Shown here piece by piece: positions 1 to 7,680 of a DNA stretch of 64,000 nt (its first letter is position 1; each line of letters starts with the position of its first letter). The notes under the pieces are model-generated. The model worked only from the letters and a program-made list of their open reading frames with translations, did no database searches and had not been told where the DNA came from. Source of the stretch: an uncultured Tateyamaria sp. (GTDB lineage Bacteria > Pseudomonadota > Alphaproteobacteria > Rhodobacterales > Rhodobacteraceae); contig NZ_CANNDS010000002.1 of the NCBI RefSeq assembly GCF_947503415.1, forward strand, positions 558,001-622,000, given 5' to 3'. The position numbers and the translations under genes are program-made.

Positions 1-495
1 ACGCGCCGTGATGATCGCCCGCGCGATGCGACGCGAGGCGCGTTCCTCGCCATACTGAAACAGGATGTCGGCCAAAACACCCTCATCCGCTTCATTGACA
101 ATATCCGCAGCCGACGGCCCGTCCTGTGACATGCGCATGTCCAGTGGCCCGTCCTTCATGAAGGAGAACCCACGCTCTGCCTGATCCAACTGCATGGAGG
201 ACACGCCAAGGTCCAAGACCACACCATCAAGAACCTGACCGTACTCGTCCAGCTTGGAAAACACGCCGGGCTGCATGGTGATCCGGTCGCCATAAGCATC
301 CGCCCAGCTTGCCGCCATCTCAAAGGCCAAAGGATCGCGATCCACCGCAATCACGCGGTCCGCACCGGCCTCCAGCAATGCTCGGGTATAGCCCCCGGCC
401 CCAAAGGTGCCATCCAGCCAAACGCCTTCGATGGGCGCGCATTCCTTCAGGATCGCGTTGATCAGAACCGGAATATGTGGCCCCCCAGCCGACAT
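1..495 (-). CDS. rsmH: 16S rRNA (cytosine-1402-N4)-methyltransferase RsmH, 5' part (cut by window edge)
   Basis: The N-terminal 165 codons of RsmH (MraW), which methylates N4 of C1402 in 16S rRNA using SAM. The visible part has the SAM-binding stretch [16 protein letters not shown] near residues 26-41 and the family motifs [18 protein letters not shown] and GPLDMRM. The remainder lies off the left edge. The ATG directly follows the mraZ stop (TAAATG), so the two genes are translationally coupled at the head of a dcw (division and cell wall) cluster. Family certain; the gene is incomplete only because the window ends. Confidence 0.95.
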   Translation of the reverse strand, partial: MSAGGPHIPVLINAILKECAPIEGVWLDGTFGAGGYTRALLEAGADRVIAVDRDPLAFEMAASWADAYGDRITMQPGVFSKLDEYGQVLDGVVLDLGVSSMQLDQAERGFSFMKDGPLDMRMSQDGPSAADIVNEADEGVLADILFQYGEERASRRIARAIITAR

Positions 496-987
496 TTAAC
501 CCAGATCCCCGTCCAAATAGGCGGACGGGTCCAGATCCGGGTCGAACCCGTCATCGTCCAGCGCCGCGATGCTCTCGTCATAGGCGTCGGGCTGCCAAAT
601 CTCGAACGTATCGCCCGAGGACACAAAACGCGCCATGCCGTCCAGACCAATCTTTTGGCGCAGCTTGGCGGGCAGCACGATGCGGCCCGTGTCGTCCACA
701 ACAGTCTCTATGGATTGCGCGGAGTACAACCGCTCCATCGCCTTCCGCTTGGCCGAGCCGCGCGGGAATTTTGCAATCTTGTCGTCCACCTCATCCATGG
801 CCTCAATGGTGAAGCCTTCAAGGTAGTCGCGTGTAGCGCCGCCATAGACGATGATGATGCGGGGTGGCAGGCCGTCGGTCCAGTCAGGGTCGCAGGCTTC
901 GATCACACGACGAAACGAGGCCGGGATAGACACCCGCCCCTTTGCGTCCACCTTGTGGTCGCTTTCGCCTCTGAACCTGCGTGCCAC
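496..987 (-). CDS. mraZ: MraZ, transcriptional regulator of the dcw cluster
   Basis: MraZ is a ring-forming DNA-binding protein that represses its own dcw operon. Two AbrB/MraZ half-domains are visible: SDHKVDAKGRVSIPASFR near the N-terminus and DDTGRIVLPAKLRQKIGL in the second half. I choose the GTG at 987 because it yields the usual start VARRFRGE and has an AAAGGGAC ribosome site about 10 nt upstream; this gives 163 aa, normal for the family. An in-frame ATG at 1020 would add 11 residues. It is followed immediately by rsmH and preceded by an unusually long leader with a terminator. Confidence 0.93.
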   Translation of the reverse strand: MARRFRGESDHKVDAKGRVSIPASFRRVIEACDPDWTDGLPPRIIIVYGGATRDYLEGFTIEAMDEVDDKIAKFPRGSAKRKAMERLYSAQSIETVVDDTGRIVLPAKLRQKIGLDGMARFVSSGDTFEIWQPDAYDESIAALDDDGFDPDLDPSAYLDGDLG

Positions 988-1074
988 TGTGTTGGCCCGT
1001 CCCTTTGTACCGTCGCGCATCCGCGCGTTGCCTTCTGTCCGTCGCGCCCCCGCGCTTGCATTCCCCAGTTGCCT

Positions 1075-1120
1075 GAAAAGAAAACGGCGGGTTGATCTGC
1101 TGCCACTGATCAACCCGCCG
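1075..1120 (-). terminator. Rho-independent terminator inside the mraZ leader
   Basis: A perfect 13-bp inverted repeat (1085-1097 with 1108-1120, 10-nt loop) is followed on the minus strand by a T-rich run at 1084-1075. A second small hairpin (CCCGC-TGA-GCGGG, 1128-1140) lies just before it. The terminator sits about 90 nt upstream of the mraZ start, so it would release a short leader RNA and allow only read-through transcripts to reach mraZ. Confidence 0.85.
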
Positions 1121-1292
1121 CCCTCGTCCCGCTGAGCGGGAAGTCCAGCTGCGCGCGCCACCTGGGGGGATGTCTGCTCGCTCGCGCGCCGGATCTCTGG
1201 TCTGATGAAAGCGAGGTGCCTGTATGAAACCTGCTAGAGTTTTGTTGTCTGCGTGGGGTCGTTTGTTGCCCCGTGCTCGTTCTCATCTGATG
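1076..1292 (-). ncRNA. UpsM-like leader sRNA upstream of mraZ
   Basis: The transcribed leader between a candidate promoter (1300-1327) and the intrinsic terminator would be about 215 nt. In Rhodobacter sphaeroides the dcw cluster is preceded by an extended 5' leader that yields the sRNA UpsM (about 206 nt) by partial termination just before mraZ. Position, size and terminator match that arrangement. The name is inferred from synteny and architecture, not from an alignment. RNase P RNA was considered and rejected. Confidence 0.6.
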
Positions 1293-1298
1293 TCATTA

Positions 1299-1332
1299 GG
1301 TATGACGTGGGAAAACATGGGACGCAATGGTT
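1299..1332 (-). promoter_or_regulatory. Candidate leader/mraZ promoter overlapped by MraZ-box-like repeats
   Basis: On the minus strand TTGCGT (1327-1322) and TCATAC (1305-1300) are spaced by 16 nt and could form -35/-10 elements. The same DNA carries TGGGA at 1308-1312 and 1318-1322 and TGGTT at 1328-1332 on the plus strand, an exact 10-nt period. MraZ binds TGGGN repeats with this period. Overlap with the promoter would fit autorepression. The repeats read on the strand opposite to mraZ, which lowers confidence. Confidence 0.45.
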
Positions 1333-1713
1333 TTTTACGGATTACTGAGGGAAAATAGATCGTTCTAAGCCATAGAAATAAAGGGCGCGCGGTGTAGTTT
1401 CGACAATCCGGCGCATATAATGTTGAATAGGTGGGTATCTACACAACATATTGTGCTTATCGGTGCAGGATCAAAACCTCCCACAATTTCCCAAAAAAAT
1501 GTACTCTCCGAGCGCCCACCGCTTTATGTTTTTCTTTTGTTCTCAGCGAATAACACCCGCATTAACAAAAATTGATTCGCTTCACCCCTGAATCGCACCC
1601 GATGGCCCATGATTTCCCACACCACGTCCCATGAACGCCCATCCGGCCCATGAAATCCCTTGTGTCCCCACCCGCAGTCAGGGAAACACAGGCATTCAGT
1701 CACGAGGTTCCCC
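1333..1713. other. Intergenic stretch without a gene; contains a second TGGGA pair
   Basis: No convincing coding sequence is seen; it is comparatively A/T-rich. TCCCA occurs at 1479-1483 and 1489-1493, so the minus strand carries two TGGGA units with a 10-nt period, this time in the same orientation as mraZ. A GAGG ribosome site at about 1704 belongs to the next gene. Confidence 0.5.
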
Positions 1714-2475
1714 ATGTCACACGCCATCCGCATCTTCACACACGCCGTATCGATGGTGTTCCGCGATCTCGGCGCCACACTCCGCGCGACATCCGTGGGC
1801 GTCATCCTGATCGCCCTGGCGTCCGCCCTTCTGATCGCCATTGCGCCCGGCCTTGCCAGCGGCGTCACGACGTTTGATGATCCGGAGGCGCTGGCGCAGA
1901 TTCCCAATTTCGGACTGGTGGTGCCAGCCTTCTTCCTTATGGCGATCGGGTATCTGGTCATGATCGCTGCATGGCACCGCTTCGTGCTGCTGCCCAACGA
2001 CCGTCGGGACGAAGGGTTCACACCCAACGCAGGCATCGTGCTGGGCTATCTGGGCCGCAGTATTCTGCTGGGCCTCGCTGTTGGGTTGCTGGCCATCCCC
2101 CTGTTCGTCGTGATCGGCATCGTTGGGGCGGGCGCAGGCGAAGTTGTCGCCAGCATTGTTGCCATTCCCCTGATCGCTTTGATGGGATGGCTCTTGCTGC
2201 GTTGGAGCCTGATCCTCCCCGCCTGCACCATCGGCCGAAAAATGACGTTCAAGGAAAGCTGGGAGGCGTCAAAGCCGCTGGCGGGCACGATCTTTGCCAT
2301 CATGATTATTCTGGCGGTGGTCGACTTTGCCCTGAACTTCGCCATGGCCGCAGTGATCACGGATAACGTCATCAGCGCCATCATCAGCATCATCGTGTCA
2401 GTGTTCTATGCACTGGTCAGCGCCAGCATCCTCACGACACTCTATGGCATCGCTGTCGAAGGGCGCGAGGTCTAG
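1714..2475 (+). CDS. Multi-pass membrane protein of unknown function
   Basis: A 253-aa, strongly hydrophobic protein with about six predicted membrane segments (roughly residues 30-55, 75-95, 110-130, 135-165, 195-215, 220-245), short loops and no recognised catalytic motif. I start at the ATG at 1714, which has GAGG seven bases upstream and gives MSHAIRIFTHAV; a longer frame reaches back to 1660 without a better ribosome site. The gene converges on and overlaps the Mrp gene by 4 bp. Function not recognised. Confidence 0.8.
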   Translation: MSHAIRIFTHAVSMVFRDLGATLRATSVGVILIALASALLIAIAPGLASGVTTFDDPEALAQIPNFGLVVPAFFLMAIGYLVMIAAWHRFVLLPNDRRDEGFTPNAGIVLGYLGRSILLGLAVGLLAIPLFVVIGIVGAGAGEVVASIVAIPLIALMGWLLLRWSLILPACTIGRKMTFKESWEASKPLAGTIFAIMIILAVVDFALNFAMAAVITDNVISAIISIIVSVFYALVSASILTTLYGIAVEGREV

Positions 2476-3542
2476 GCCATCCCGCCCTTCACCAACCCTT
2501 CGGCAATGCGGGCATAGGCGTCGGCCATCGGCCCTTCGCCCGCGGCCACCGGCGTGCCGCCATCGCCAGCCAACCGCGTTTCAAGATCAATCGGCAACGC
2601 GCCCAGCAGGGGCACACCCATTTTGTCGGCCTCTGCCGCCACGCCACCCTGACCAAATATCTCGTGTTGTGACCCGCAATCGGGGCACACAAACATCGAC
2701 ATGTTCTCGATCAATCCCAGCACAGGCGTCTTCAACGTCGCAAACATGTCCAGCGCCTTGCGCGCATCAATCAGCGCTACATCCTGCGGGGTGGACACAA
2801 CAATGGCACCCGTCAGTTCGGACTTGGTGCACAGGGTCAACTGAACGTCCCCTGTACCGGGGGGCAGATCGACAAGCAGAACATCCAGCTCGCCCCACTC
2901 CACCTGCCCCAGCATCTGCTGCAACGCGCCCATCAGCATTGGCCCGCGCCAAACCACGGCCTTGCCCTCTTCCATCATGAAGCCGATGGACATGAGCGTC
3001 ACACCATGGGCGTGCAGTGGAATGATGGTCTTGCCATCGGGTGACGCGGGGCGCTTGTTCACACCCATCATGCGGGGCTGACTTGGTCCGTATATATCAG
3101 CGTCCAGCAAACCGACCTTGCGGCCCTGCCTGGCCAAAGCCACGGCAAGGTTCGACGACACGGTCGACTTGCCCACCCCCCCCTTGCCCGACCCGATGGC
3201 CAGAATGCGCTGTACACCGCTTGGCTTGGTCGGGCCTTCCTGCGGCTTGGGGTGCCCGCCGATCTTCAGGCTCGGCGGGGCGGGCTTGGCGGCAGGGCCA
3301 TGGGCGGTCAGGGCGACACGCGCCTCTGCCACACCATCCAGATCGCGCACAAGCTGTTCGGCGGCGGCGCGAATGGGCTCCATCCGGGCGGCCATCTCGG
3401 GCGTGGGGGCCTCGATCACAAACTGCACGGCGCCATCATTCACCTGCACGGCGCGAATCAAATCGCGACTGACAAGATCCCCTCCGTCCGGCATCCCGAC
3501 ACGCGCCAACGCGTCCATGACATTTTGTTTCGTAATGGCCAT
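2472..3542 (-). CDS. apbC: Mrp/ApbC family iron-sulfur cluster carrier ATPase
   Basis: A 356-aa protein with an N-terminal MIP18/DUF59-like domain (about 1-80), a Pro/Lys-rich linker (82-108) and an Mrp/NBP35 P-loop domain. The deviant Walker A GKGGVGKS is at about 119-126, the DLPPGTGD motif near 225-232, and the Cys pair CPDC (Cys286, Cys289) that holds the transferable 4Fe-4S cluster is intact. Mrp proteins assemble or carry Fe-S clusters in the cytosol. The ATG at 3542 follows a GGGGAAA ribosome site; the longer frame to 3722 has none. Confidence 0.93.
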   Translation of the reverse strand: MAITKQNVMDALARVGMPDGGDLVSRDLIRAVQVNDGAVQFVIEAPTPEMAARMEPIRAAAEQLVRDLDGVAEARVALTAHGPAAKPAPPSLKIGGHPKPQEGPTKPSGVQRILAIGSGKGGVGKSTVSSNLAVALARQGRKVGLLDADIYGPSQPRMMGVNKRPASPDGKTIIPLHAHGVTLMSIGFMMEEGKAVVWRGPMLMGALQQMLGQVEWGELDVLLVDLPPGTGDVQLTLCTKSELTGAIVVSTPQDVALIDARKALDMFATLKTPVLGLIENMSMFVCPDCGSQHEIFGQGGVAAEADKMGVPLLGALPIDLETRLAGDGGTPVAAGEGPMADAYARIAEGLVKGGMA

Positions 3543-3705
3543 GCTCGATTTCCCCGCTTTATGGTTAAAGAAATGGCACAAAATTCGCGTCTTGCAAGAG
3601 CCGCCGACATGCCCCTGCGTAAACGCCGCATCGTTGTGCGCAATGCCCGACATTTCAACCAGAAGCCTATGCAATTGCTGCATGGCAGCATTGTCTCGGT
3701 ATCCA

Positions 3706-3733
3706 TTGTGCACCCGCAGCATTGGCTTATATT
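3706..3733 (+). promoter_or_regulatory. Candidate promoter for the DUF1127/CcsR-like operon
   Basis: TTGTGC at 3706-3711 and TATATT at 3728-3733 with a 16-nt spacer lie 34 nt before the DUF1127 start. In R. sphaeroides the equivalent operon is driven by RpoHI/RpoHII; I do not see a clear heat-shock-sigma match here, so sigma use is open. Confidence 0.35.
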
Positions 3734-3766
3734 CAGGTCAACGAAATGAGCATGAGGCAAGAAAAC

Positions 3767-3997
3767 ATGGCCTATTACAACAACGTAGCACAACGCAGCG
3801 ACCTGGTAGAACGTCTTCTGGGCTCCGTTGCACACGCATTCGAAGCCGCTGCAGAGCGTCGCGCCAAACAGCGCATCTACCGCAGCACGTTTAACGAGCT
3901 GAACGTTCTGTCGAACCGCGAACTGGCCGATCTGGGCCTGCACCGGTCCGAGCTGAAGCGCGTGGCTTGGGAATCTGCTTACGGCACAGCTGCCTGA
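3767..3997 (+). CDS. DUF1127 small RNA-binding protein (CcaF1-like)
   Basis: A 76-aa basic protein. The C-terminal half carries the DUF1127 signature (FNELNVLSNRELADLGLHRS). The ATG at 3767 is chosen because GAGGCA lies about 8 nt upstream and the start MAYYNNVAQR fits the family; the frame extends to 3722. In R. sphaeroides the DUF1127 protein CcaF1 is encoded just upstream of the CcsR sRNAs and is an RNA-binding protein acting in sRNA maturation and turnover. Here the stop is 17 nt before the first of six CcsR-like hairpins, so co-transcription and the same job are likely. Confidence 0.88.
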   Translation: MAYYNNVAQRSDLVERLLGSVAHAFEAAAERRAKQRIYRSTFNELNVLSNRELADLGLHRSELKRVAWESAYGTAA

Positions 3998-4014
3998 GCA
4001 CGGAACACACGGAT

Positions 4015-4047
4015 CAGATGGCCCTCTTCTCCTCCCTGGGGCATCTG
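4015..4047 (+). ncRNA. CcsR-like hairpin 1
   Basis: CAGATG (4015-4020) pairs with CATCTG (4042-4047), extended by CCC/GGG. The loop motif is TCTCCTCCC, one base off the consensus; this is the least canonical copy. Confidence 0.75.
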
Positions 4048-4053
4048 AAATTG

Positions 4054-4087
4054 GCGGCGGCGCCTTCCTCCTCCCTGGCGTCGCCGC
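4054..4087 (+). ncRNA. CcsR-like hairpin 2
   Basis: An 11-bp GC-rich stem (4054-4064 with 4077-4087, one G-U pair) closes a 12-nt loop containing CCTCCTCCC. Confidence 0.82.
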
Positions 4088-4106
4088 ACTTTTAACAACC
4101 GCGATA

Positions 4107-4146
4107 CATCGCTGACCGGTCTCTCCTCCTCCCTGACCGCGCGATG
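4107..4146 (+). ncRNA. CcsR-like hairpin 3
   Basis: Outer stem CATCGC/GCGATG (4107-4112, 4141-4146) and inner stem GGTC/GACC (4118-4121, 4135-4138) separated by an asymmetric internal loop. CCTCCTCCC is in the terminal loop. Confidence 0.8.
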
Positions 4147-4154
4147 TTGCAAGA

Positions 4155-4188
4155 GCGGCGGCATTCACCTCCTCCCGAATGTCGCCGC
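4155..4188 (+). ncRNA. CcsR-like hairpin 4
   Basis: A 12-bp stem (4155-4166 with 4177-4188, one G-U pair) and a 10-nt loop that is almost entirely the CCTCCTCCC motif; the most regular member. A plain GCACCA/TGGTGC hairpin without the motif follows at 4198-4211. Confidence 0.85.
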
Positions 4189-4222
4189 ACCAACACCGCA
4201 CCAGATGGTGCACCCGAAATGC

Positions 4223-4254
4223 CTGCTCCGGTCCTCCTCCTCCCTGACCGGCAG
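4223..4254 (+). ncRNA. CcsR-like hairpin 5
   Basis: CCGGTC (4228-4233) pairs with GACCGG (4246-4251), with an outer CTG/CAG pairing across a 2-nt bulge. The loop has an extended CCTCCTCCTCCC run. Confidence 0.8.
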
Positions 4255-4265
4255 ACATGAAGAAG

Positions 4266-4301
4266 ACGGCGGTCCCTCCTCCCTGGGTCCGCCGTTTTTT
4301 T
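4266..4301 (+). terminator. CcsR-like hairpin 6 acting as Rho-independent terminator
   Basis: ACGGCGG (4266-4272) pairs with CCGCCGT (4289-4295), with inner CCC/GGG, and is followed by seven T at 4295-4301. The loop again carries CCTCCTCCC, so the terminator of the operon is itself a motif copy. Confidence 0.88.
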
Positions 4302-4845
4302 GTTTTCGGGCATAGCTGCATAGTGGCGCCGGGGAGCGACGACCCCGATACGCGGGATCACTCCAATTGCGCACAATCAGGTCACATCATTTTGGACACG
4401 CAGCGATACCGGGCATCATGGCCAAGCCGATCATCGACATGCGGAATGCCGTCTCTGTTCTGTCAGCCATGACACATATTCAGGCAGACGTGCTGCGCGG
4501 TGATGAGCACATCGGACCAACGCACGCACCATTGCCTTATCCAAGCTATTGGGCGCCCCGGACATCGAACAACACCAAGTATTCTGGGGCGGTCAGATCA
4601 TCCGTGCAGATGTTGCGCCCGCCTTGTCCGATCTCAAAACGTCGCCCGCTTGAGGCGATACGGAATGGGAAAACGCACGTATCATCGCCGCCGTCTCACT
4701 ATTGAACCGGCAACATCAGCAACCGCGACAGAGCACAAATACCTGCAGATTGACCGACCCAGCCGACCGCCACGCGCGGTATGCCTCCTACACCACCGGC
4801 GATTTGTTTCTTGGCGAATTCGTACGGAATGGGCAATTATTCAGC
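4302..4845. other. Stretch without a recognisable gene
   Basis: Short open frames exist (for example 4367-4705 on the plus strand) but they lack a good ribosome site and resemble no family I know. Given the broken gene directly downstream, this may be decayed coding DNA. Confidence 0.5.
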
Positions 4846-6343
4846 GTGGAATACGGATTTGGACCATATGCGTTGGCATGTTCGCCGCCTGCAATTGGTG
4901 TGAGACGGTGCGCCTGTGCCCACAGAACCGCAAGTGTTTGCGCTGCTGCGGCACCTCATCGAAAATCGGGACCGTGTCGTGTCCCGGGACGAAATCTTCG
5001 AAGTGATCTGGAAAGACCGCATCGTGTCGGATGCCGCGCTGAGCAGCCGGATCAAAGCGGCGCGTGCGGCAATCGGGGACGATGGATCTCGGTAAGCGCT
5101 GGTGCGGACGGTGCATAGGCGTGGCTTTCAATTTGTCGGCGACATCGAGGCACGGAACGCTGAGACTTCGGTGTCCCCGGCCGCAGCACAGCCGTCGCTT
5201 GCGGTCATGCCAACGGCGATGGTCTCTCCGACGGATGCGCAACGCGCCTTTGGCGAGGGATTGGAAGACGACATCAGCGCAGCAATTGGGCGCGTCGGTG
5301 CGATCTGGTCGCGCGGCATACGGGCGACGGCGATGCCAAATGCGCAGCCGAGCGTCCTGGCGTGCGTTATGTGCTTGGCCTCAAGCTGCGCTTTGCCGGT
5401 GACGCATTTCGCCTGAACGCCTCACTGCTTCATGCCGAACGGATGGAAAAAGTGTGGGCCGACCGGTTCGAGGGGCAATTGAGCGACCCGTTCGCCGCAC
5501 AGGATCAGGTTCTGTCTGCCGTGTTGGGCCGCCTTGTGCCGAATATCATGATGGTGAAAGTGCAGCGCGCGATGTGGGAGGCGACGGCCACGGATGCGTA
5601 TCATGAGCTTTTGCGCGCGACACCGTTGTGCATGAGCATGGATGCAACTGACAATCGCCAAGCGGTGACACATCTTGAACGCGCACTCGCCGCTGATCCT
5701 GACCACGCGCTGTCGCATGCGATGCTGTCCTGGTCCCTGGGGCAGCAAGCCCTGTCGGAATGGGCACCGGACCGATCCACGGCATTTGCCCGCGCGATGG
5801 AACTTGGCCGTCGCGCCTTGTCGCTCGTGCCGATGGCCGCGCTGGTCCTTACATTCGTAGCAAGTGCCGAGGTTGCGGCAGGCGAACACGTCGCGGCACG
5901 TCATCATCTGGACACGGCGCTGGACCTTGACCCAAGCCGCATGGGCGTGGGCCATGCTGGGCGCGCTGGAAACCTATTCCGGGCGGCTGGCAGAGGCCAT
6001 CGCGAACTACGAACGTGCACTGCGCCTCAGCCCACACGATCCCATGCGGTTCAGCTATTATTTCGTGATCAGAGCCGCGCGTTATGGCAACGGGGACCAT
6101 GCCGGCGCGCTGCCCCTGCTTGAACAGGGCTATCTTGAAGCGCCCGGATCAACTCGGGCGCCGCGCCTCATCATGGCCTGCGCGGCCGAGTTGGGATTGA
6201 CCGACCGTATGGCGGAAGTCGCTTGCGTCGTCCGGAGCCTCAAACCCAACGCAACCGCCGAAGAGCTGGTCGATTCCGCGCCAATCAGGGACGCAAGCTA
6301 CCGCGAACGGCTCGCGGCATCCTTTCGAAAGGCCGGTTTCTAG
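4846..6343 (+). pseudogene. Decayed winged-helix (CadC/OmpR-type) regulator with TPR domain
   Basis: Stitching frames recovers one protein: an N-terminal YGFGPYAL stretch, a winged helix (VPTEPQVFALLRHLIENRDR ... VSDAALSSRIKAARAAIGDD ... VRTVHRRGFQFVG), a linker of the adenylate-cyclase-like signalling type (VRYVLGLKLRFAGDAFRLNA), and TPR repeats to the stop at 6343 (LETYSGRLAEAIANYERALR). The reading frame is broken by a shift near 4880, in-frame TGA at 4901-4903 (where an Arg CGA would fit), TAA at 5093-5095, and shifts near 5300 and 5932. Five lesions make this a clear pseudogene. The family senses through the TPR half and binds DNA through the winged helix. Confidence 0.88.
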
Positions 6344-6421
6344 GCGACGCGGGCGCGGCCGAGAAAGGCAAGTATCACCTCCGTCGATATGACACCGCAG
6401 CAATCTTATGCCAACGACATG

Positions 6422-7240
6422 TCAAGCCACTCTCCGGTTCACGCCGGGCTCTGACGTTCGCGCCATCTCGGTCTCGCCAAATCCTCGCAACGGGACGACG
6501 CGCACAGGACCGATGTCATACTCATCCAAAACACTGTCCCGCATCGACGCGCAGATCGTGATTTCCATCGGCTCGGATTGCGCCTGAAGCCGGGCGGCCA
6601 TGTAACAATCACCCACCGTCTTGATACGCTCGCAGCCGTGCAATTCACTGATGCGGTCAAACGCGGTGAAGATGTCGCTCAGTTCCGCCACGGTCACATT
6701 CGGGTCACCCGCGGCAGCCATCCGTGTGAAAACGACAAAGTCGAGCATCAGGACCGACACCGATTCGAACAGACGCGGCGCGACAGAACCGAAGGTCATG
6801 TATTCCTCAAAAACCGACCGCGGCATGATGTTCAAAAGCAGTTTCTCGACCTGCGTTTTCTCGCGCTCCAACGCGCGGGTGCGGCGATCTACCATGTCGG
6901 AATAACTGTCGAACAGCGCCTCTGTTTCGCGCAGGCGCGAGATGTTCTGCCCCTCGACCACGATCAGACGCGTGCCATTGTAAAGTGCCTCGTGCGCGCT
7001 GAGTTCAATGACCAGTGTGCGGCGCTTCACCTTGGTGCGAACCTCAACCGGCTTTCGACCAGGCAGTTCGCCAAAGGCAACGGCCGGACCGATATCCAAG
7101 ACCTGCCCAGTGACGGCAGTGTCAAACCATGTACCGAACGTGTCGTTCTGGGAAATGATCATACCCGTTTCAGCCTCGACAATGCAGATGCCGACACTGA
7201 TGGACTGAATAAGCCGTGAGCTGATATCCTGTAATTGCAT
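6422..7240 (-). CDS. PAS-like/class III nucleotidyl cyclase-like protein with an internally deleted catalytic domain
   Basis: A 272-aa protein with a PAS-like N-terminal half (about 1-105), a coiled-coil linker (about 108-138) and the start of a class III cyclase domain. The metal Asp in LMLDFVVFT (Asp167), the base-selecting Lys (IKTVGD, Lys207) and the second Asp (Asp211) are present. The sequence then jumps from YMAAR (about 217) straight to the end of the fold (ITICASMRDSVL ... LRGFGETE). The segment with the DxWGxxVNxAxR motif and the transition-state Asn/Arg, some 70-80 residues, is missing in frame. Activity is therefore unlikely. GAGG lies before the ATG at 7240. It overlaps the broken globin gene upstream. 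Confidence 0.8.
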   Translation of the reverse strand: MQLQDISSRLIQSISVGICIVEAETGMIISQNDTFGTWFDTAVTGQVLDIGPAVAFGELPGRKPVEVRTKVKRRTLVIELSAHEALYNGTRLIVVEGQNISRLRETEALFDSYSDMVDRRTRALEREKTQVEKLLLNIMPRSVFEEYMTFGSVAPRLFESVSVLMLDFVVFTRMAAAGDPNVTVAELSDIFTAFDRISELHGCERIKTVGDCYMAARLQAQSEPMEITICASMRDSVLDEYDIGPVRVVPLRGFGETEMARTSEPGVNRRVA

Positions 7241-7625
7241 AATAATACCTCACTATGATGGACCACCGCGCTTTGACGGCGGCAAGTGTCGTATCCAGAT
7301 CCTCCAGCGTGAAATCTGCGTCTGACAGTGTCTGATTCAGAAGGGTGACAATCTCGTCGAAATGGGCGTGGGAGACGTTCAGTTGCGCATGCGCGGCGGC
7401 CAGTCGCAGGTCCGCAAATTCAGCCGGACCACCCAGGATTGCCGTGAAAAATTTGGTTTGGGGATCAACCAGTTTGGCAATGTCCACATCCTCGAAAAAA
7501 TGCTCCACCACGTCGCTGTCGAGCACACGGTCATAAAAGTCGATGATGACTGCACGCAAGGCACGCAGACCGCCCTATTTGTCAAAAAGCGGACCCGTTT
7601 GAGGCATATGGGTTCGGGCAAGCAT
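7170..7625 (-). pseudogene. Truncated (group 1-like) haemoglobin gene interrupted by an amber codon
   Basis: The ATG at 7625 has an AGGAAA site and starts MLARTHMPQTGPLFDK, then TAG (7577-7575) where the family has Tyr in the motif LFDKYGG. The frame continues without shift as GGLRALRAVIIDFYDRVLDS ... QTKFFTAILGGPAEF ... LAAAHAQLNVSHAHFDEI, matching trHbN helices including the haem-ligand His in AAAHAQLN. The family-like part ends about KARWSIIV near 7240; the frame then runs on to 7170 inside the cyclase gene. Globin plus cyclase suggests an O2/NO-sensing pair that has decayed; a sequencing error at one base is the alternative. Confidence 0.8.
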
Positions 7626-7680
7626 GGTTGGTTTCCTTTTGCAGAAATGGCCCGGCAAAGCGCAGCCGGGCCGGGGGCCG

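Larger units (their letters stand above)
4015..4301 (+). ncRNA. Array of six CcsR-like sRNA hairpins with CCUCCUCCC loops
   Basis: Six consecutive stem-loops, each with CCTCCTCCC (or TCTCCTCCC in the first) in the loop: motif positions 4028-4036, 4067-4075, 4125-4133, 4168-4176, 4236-4244 and 4275-4283. The stems differ in sequence but keep pairing, including G-U pairs, which argues for conserved RNA structure. CcsR sRNAs (conserved CCUCCUCCC motif stress-induced RNAs) occur as four tandem copies behind a DUF1127 gene in R. sphaeroides and act in oxidative stress and C1 metabolism. The last hairpin doubles as the terminator. The loop is complementary to GGAGG, i.e. it mimics the anti-Shine-Dalgarno sequence. 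Confidence 0.88.

Noticed and set aside
988-1300. RNase P RNA upstream of mraZ
   Set aside because: The conserved GAGGAAAGTCCGG-type core and the 3' helix could not be found on either strand.
1524-2036. 170-codon minus-strand frame
   Set aside because: Antisense to the membrane protein gene and extends into AT-rich intergenic DNA; no ribosome site or family.
4015-4301. CRISPR array
   Set aside because: The repeated unit is only 9 nt inside hairpin loops, spacing is irregular and no cas genes are present.
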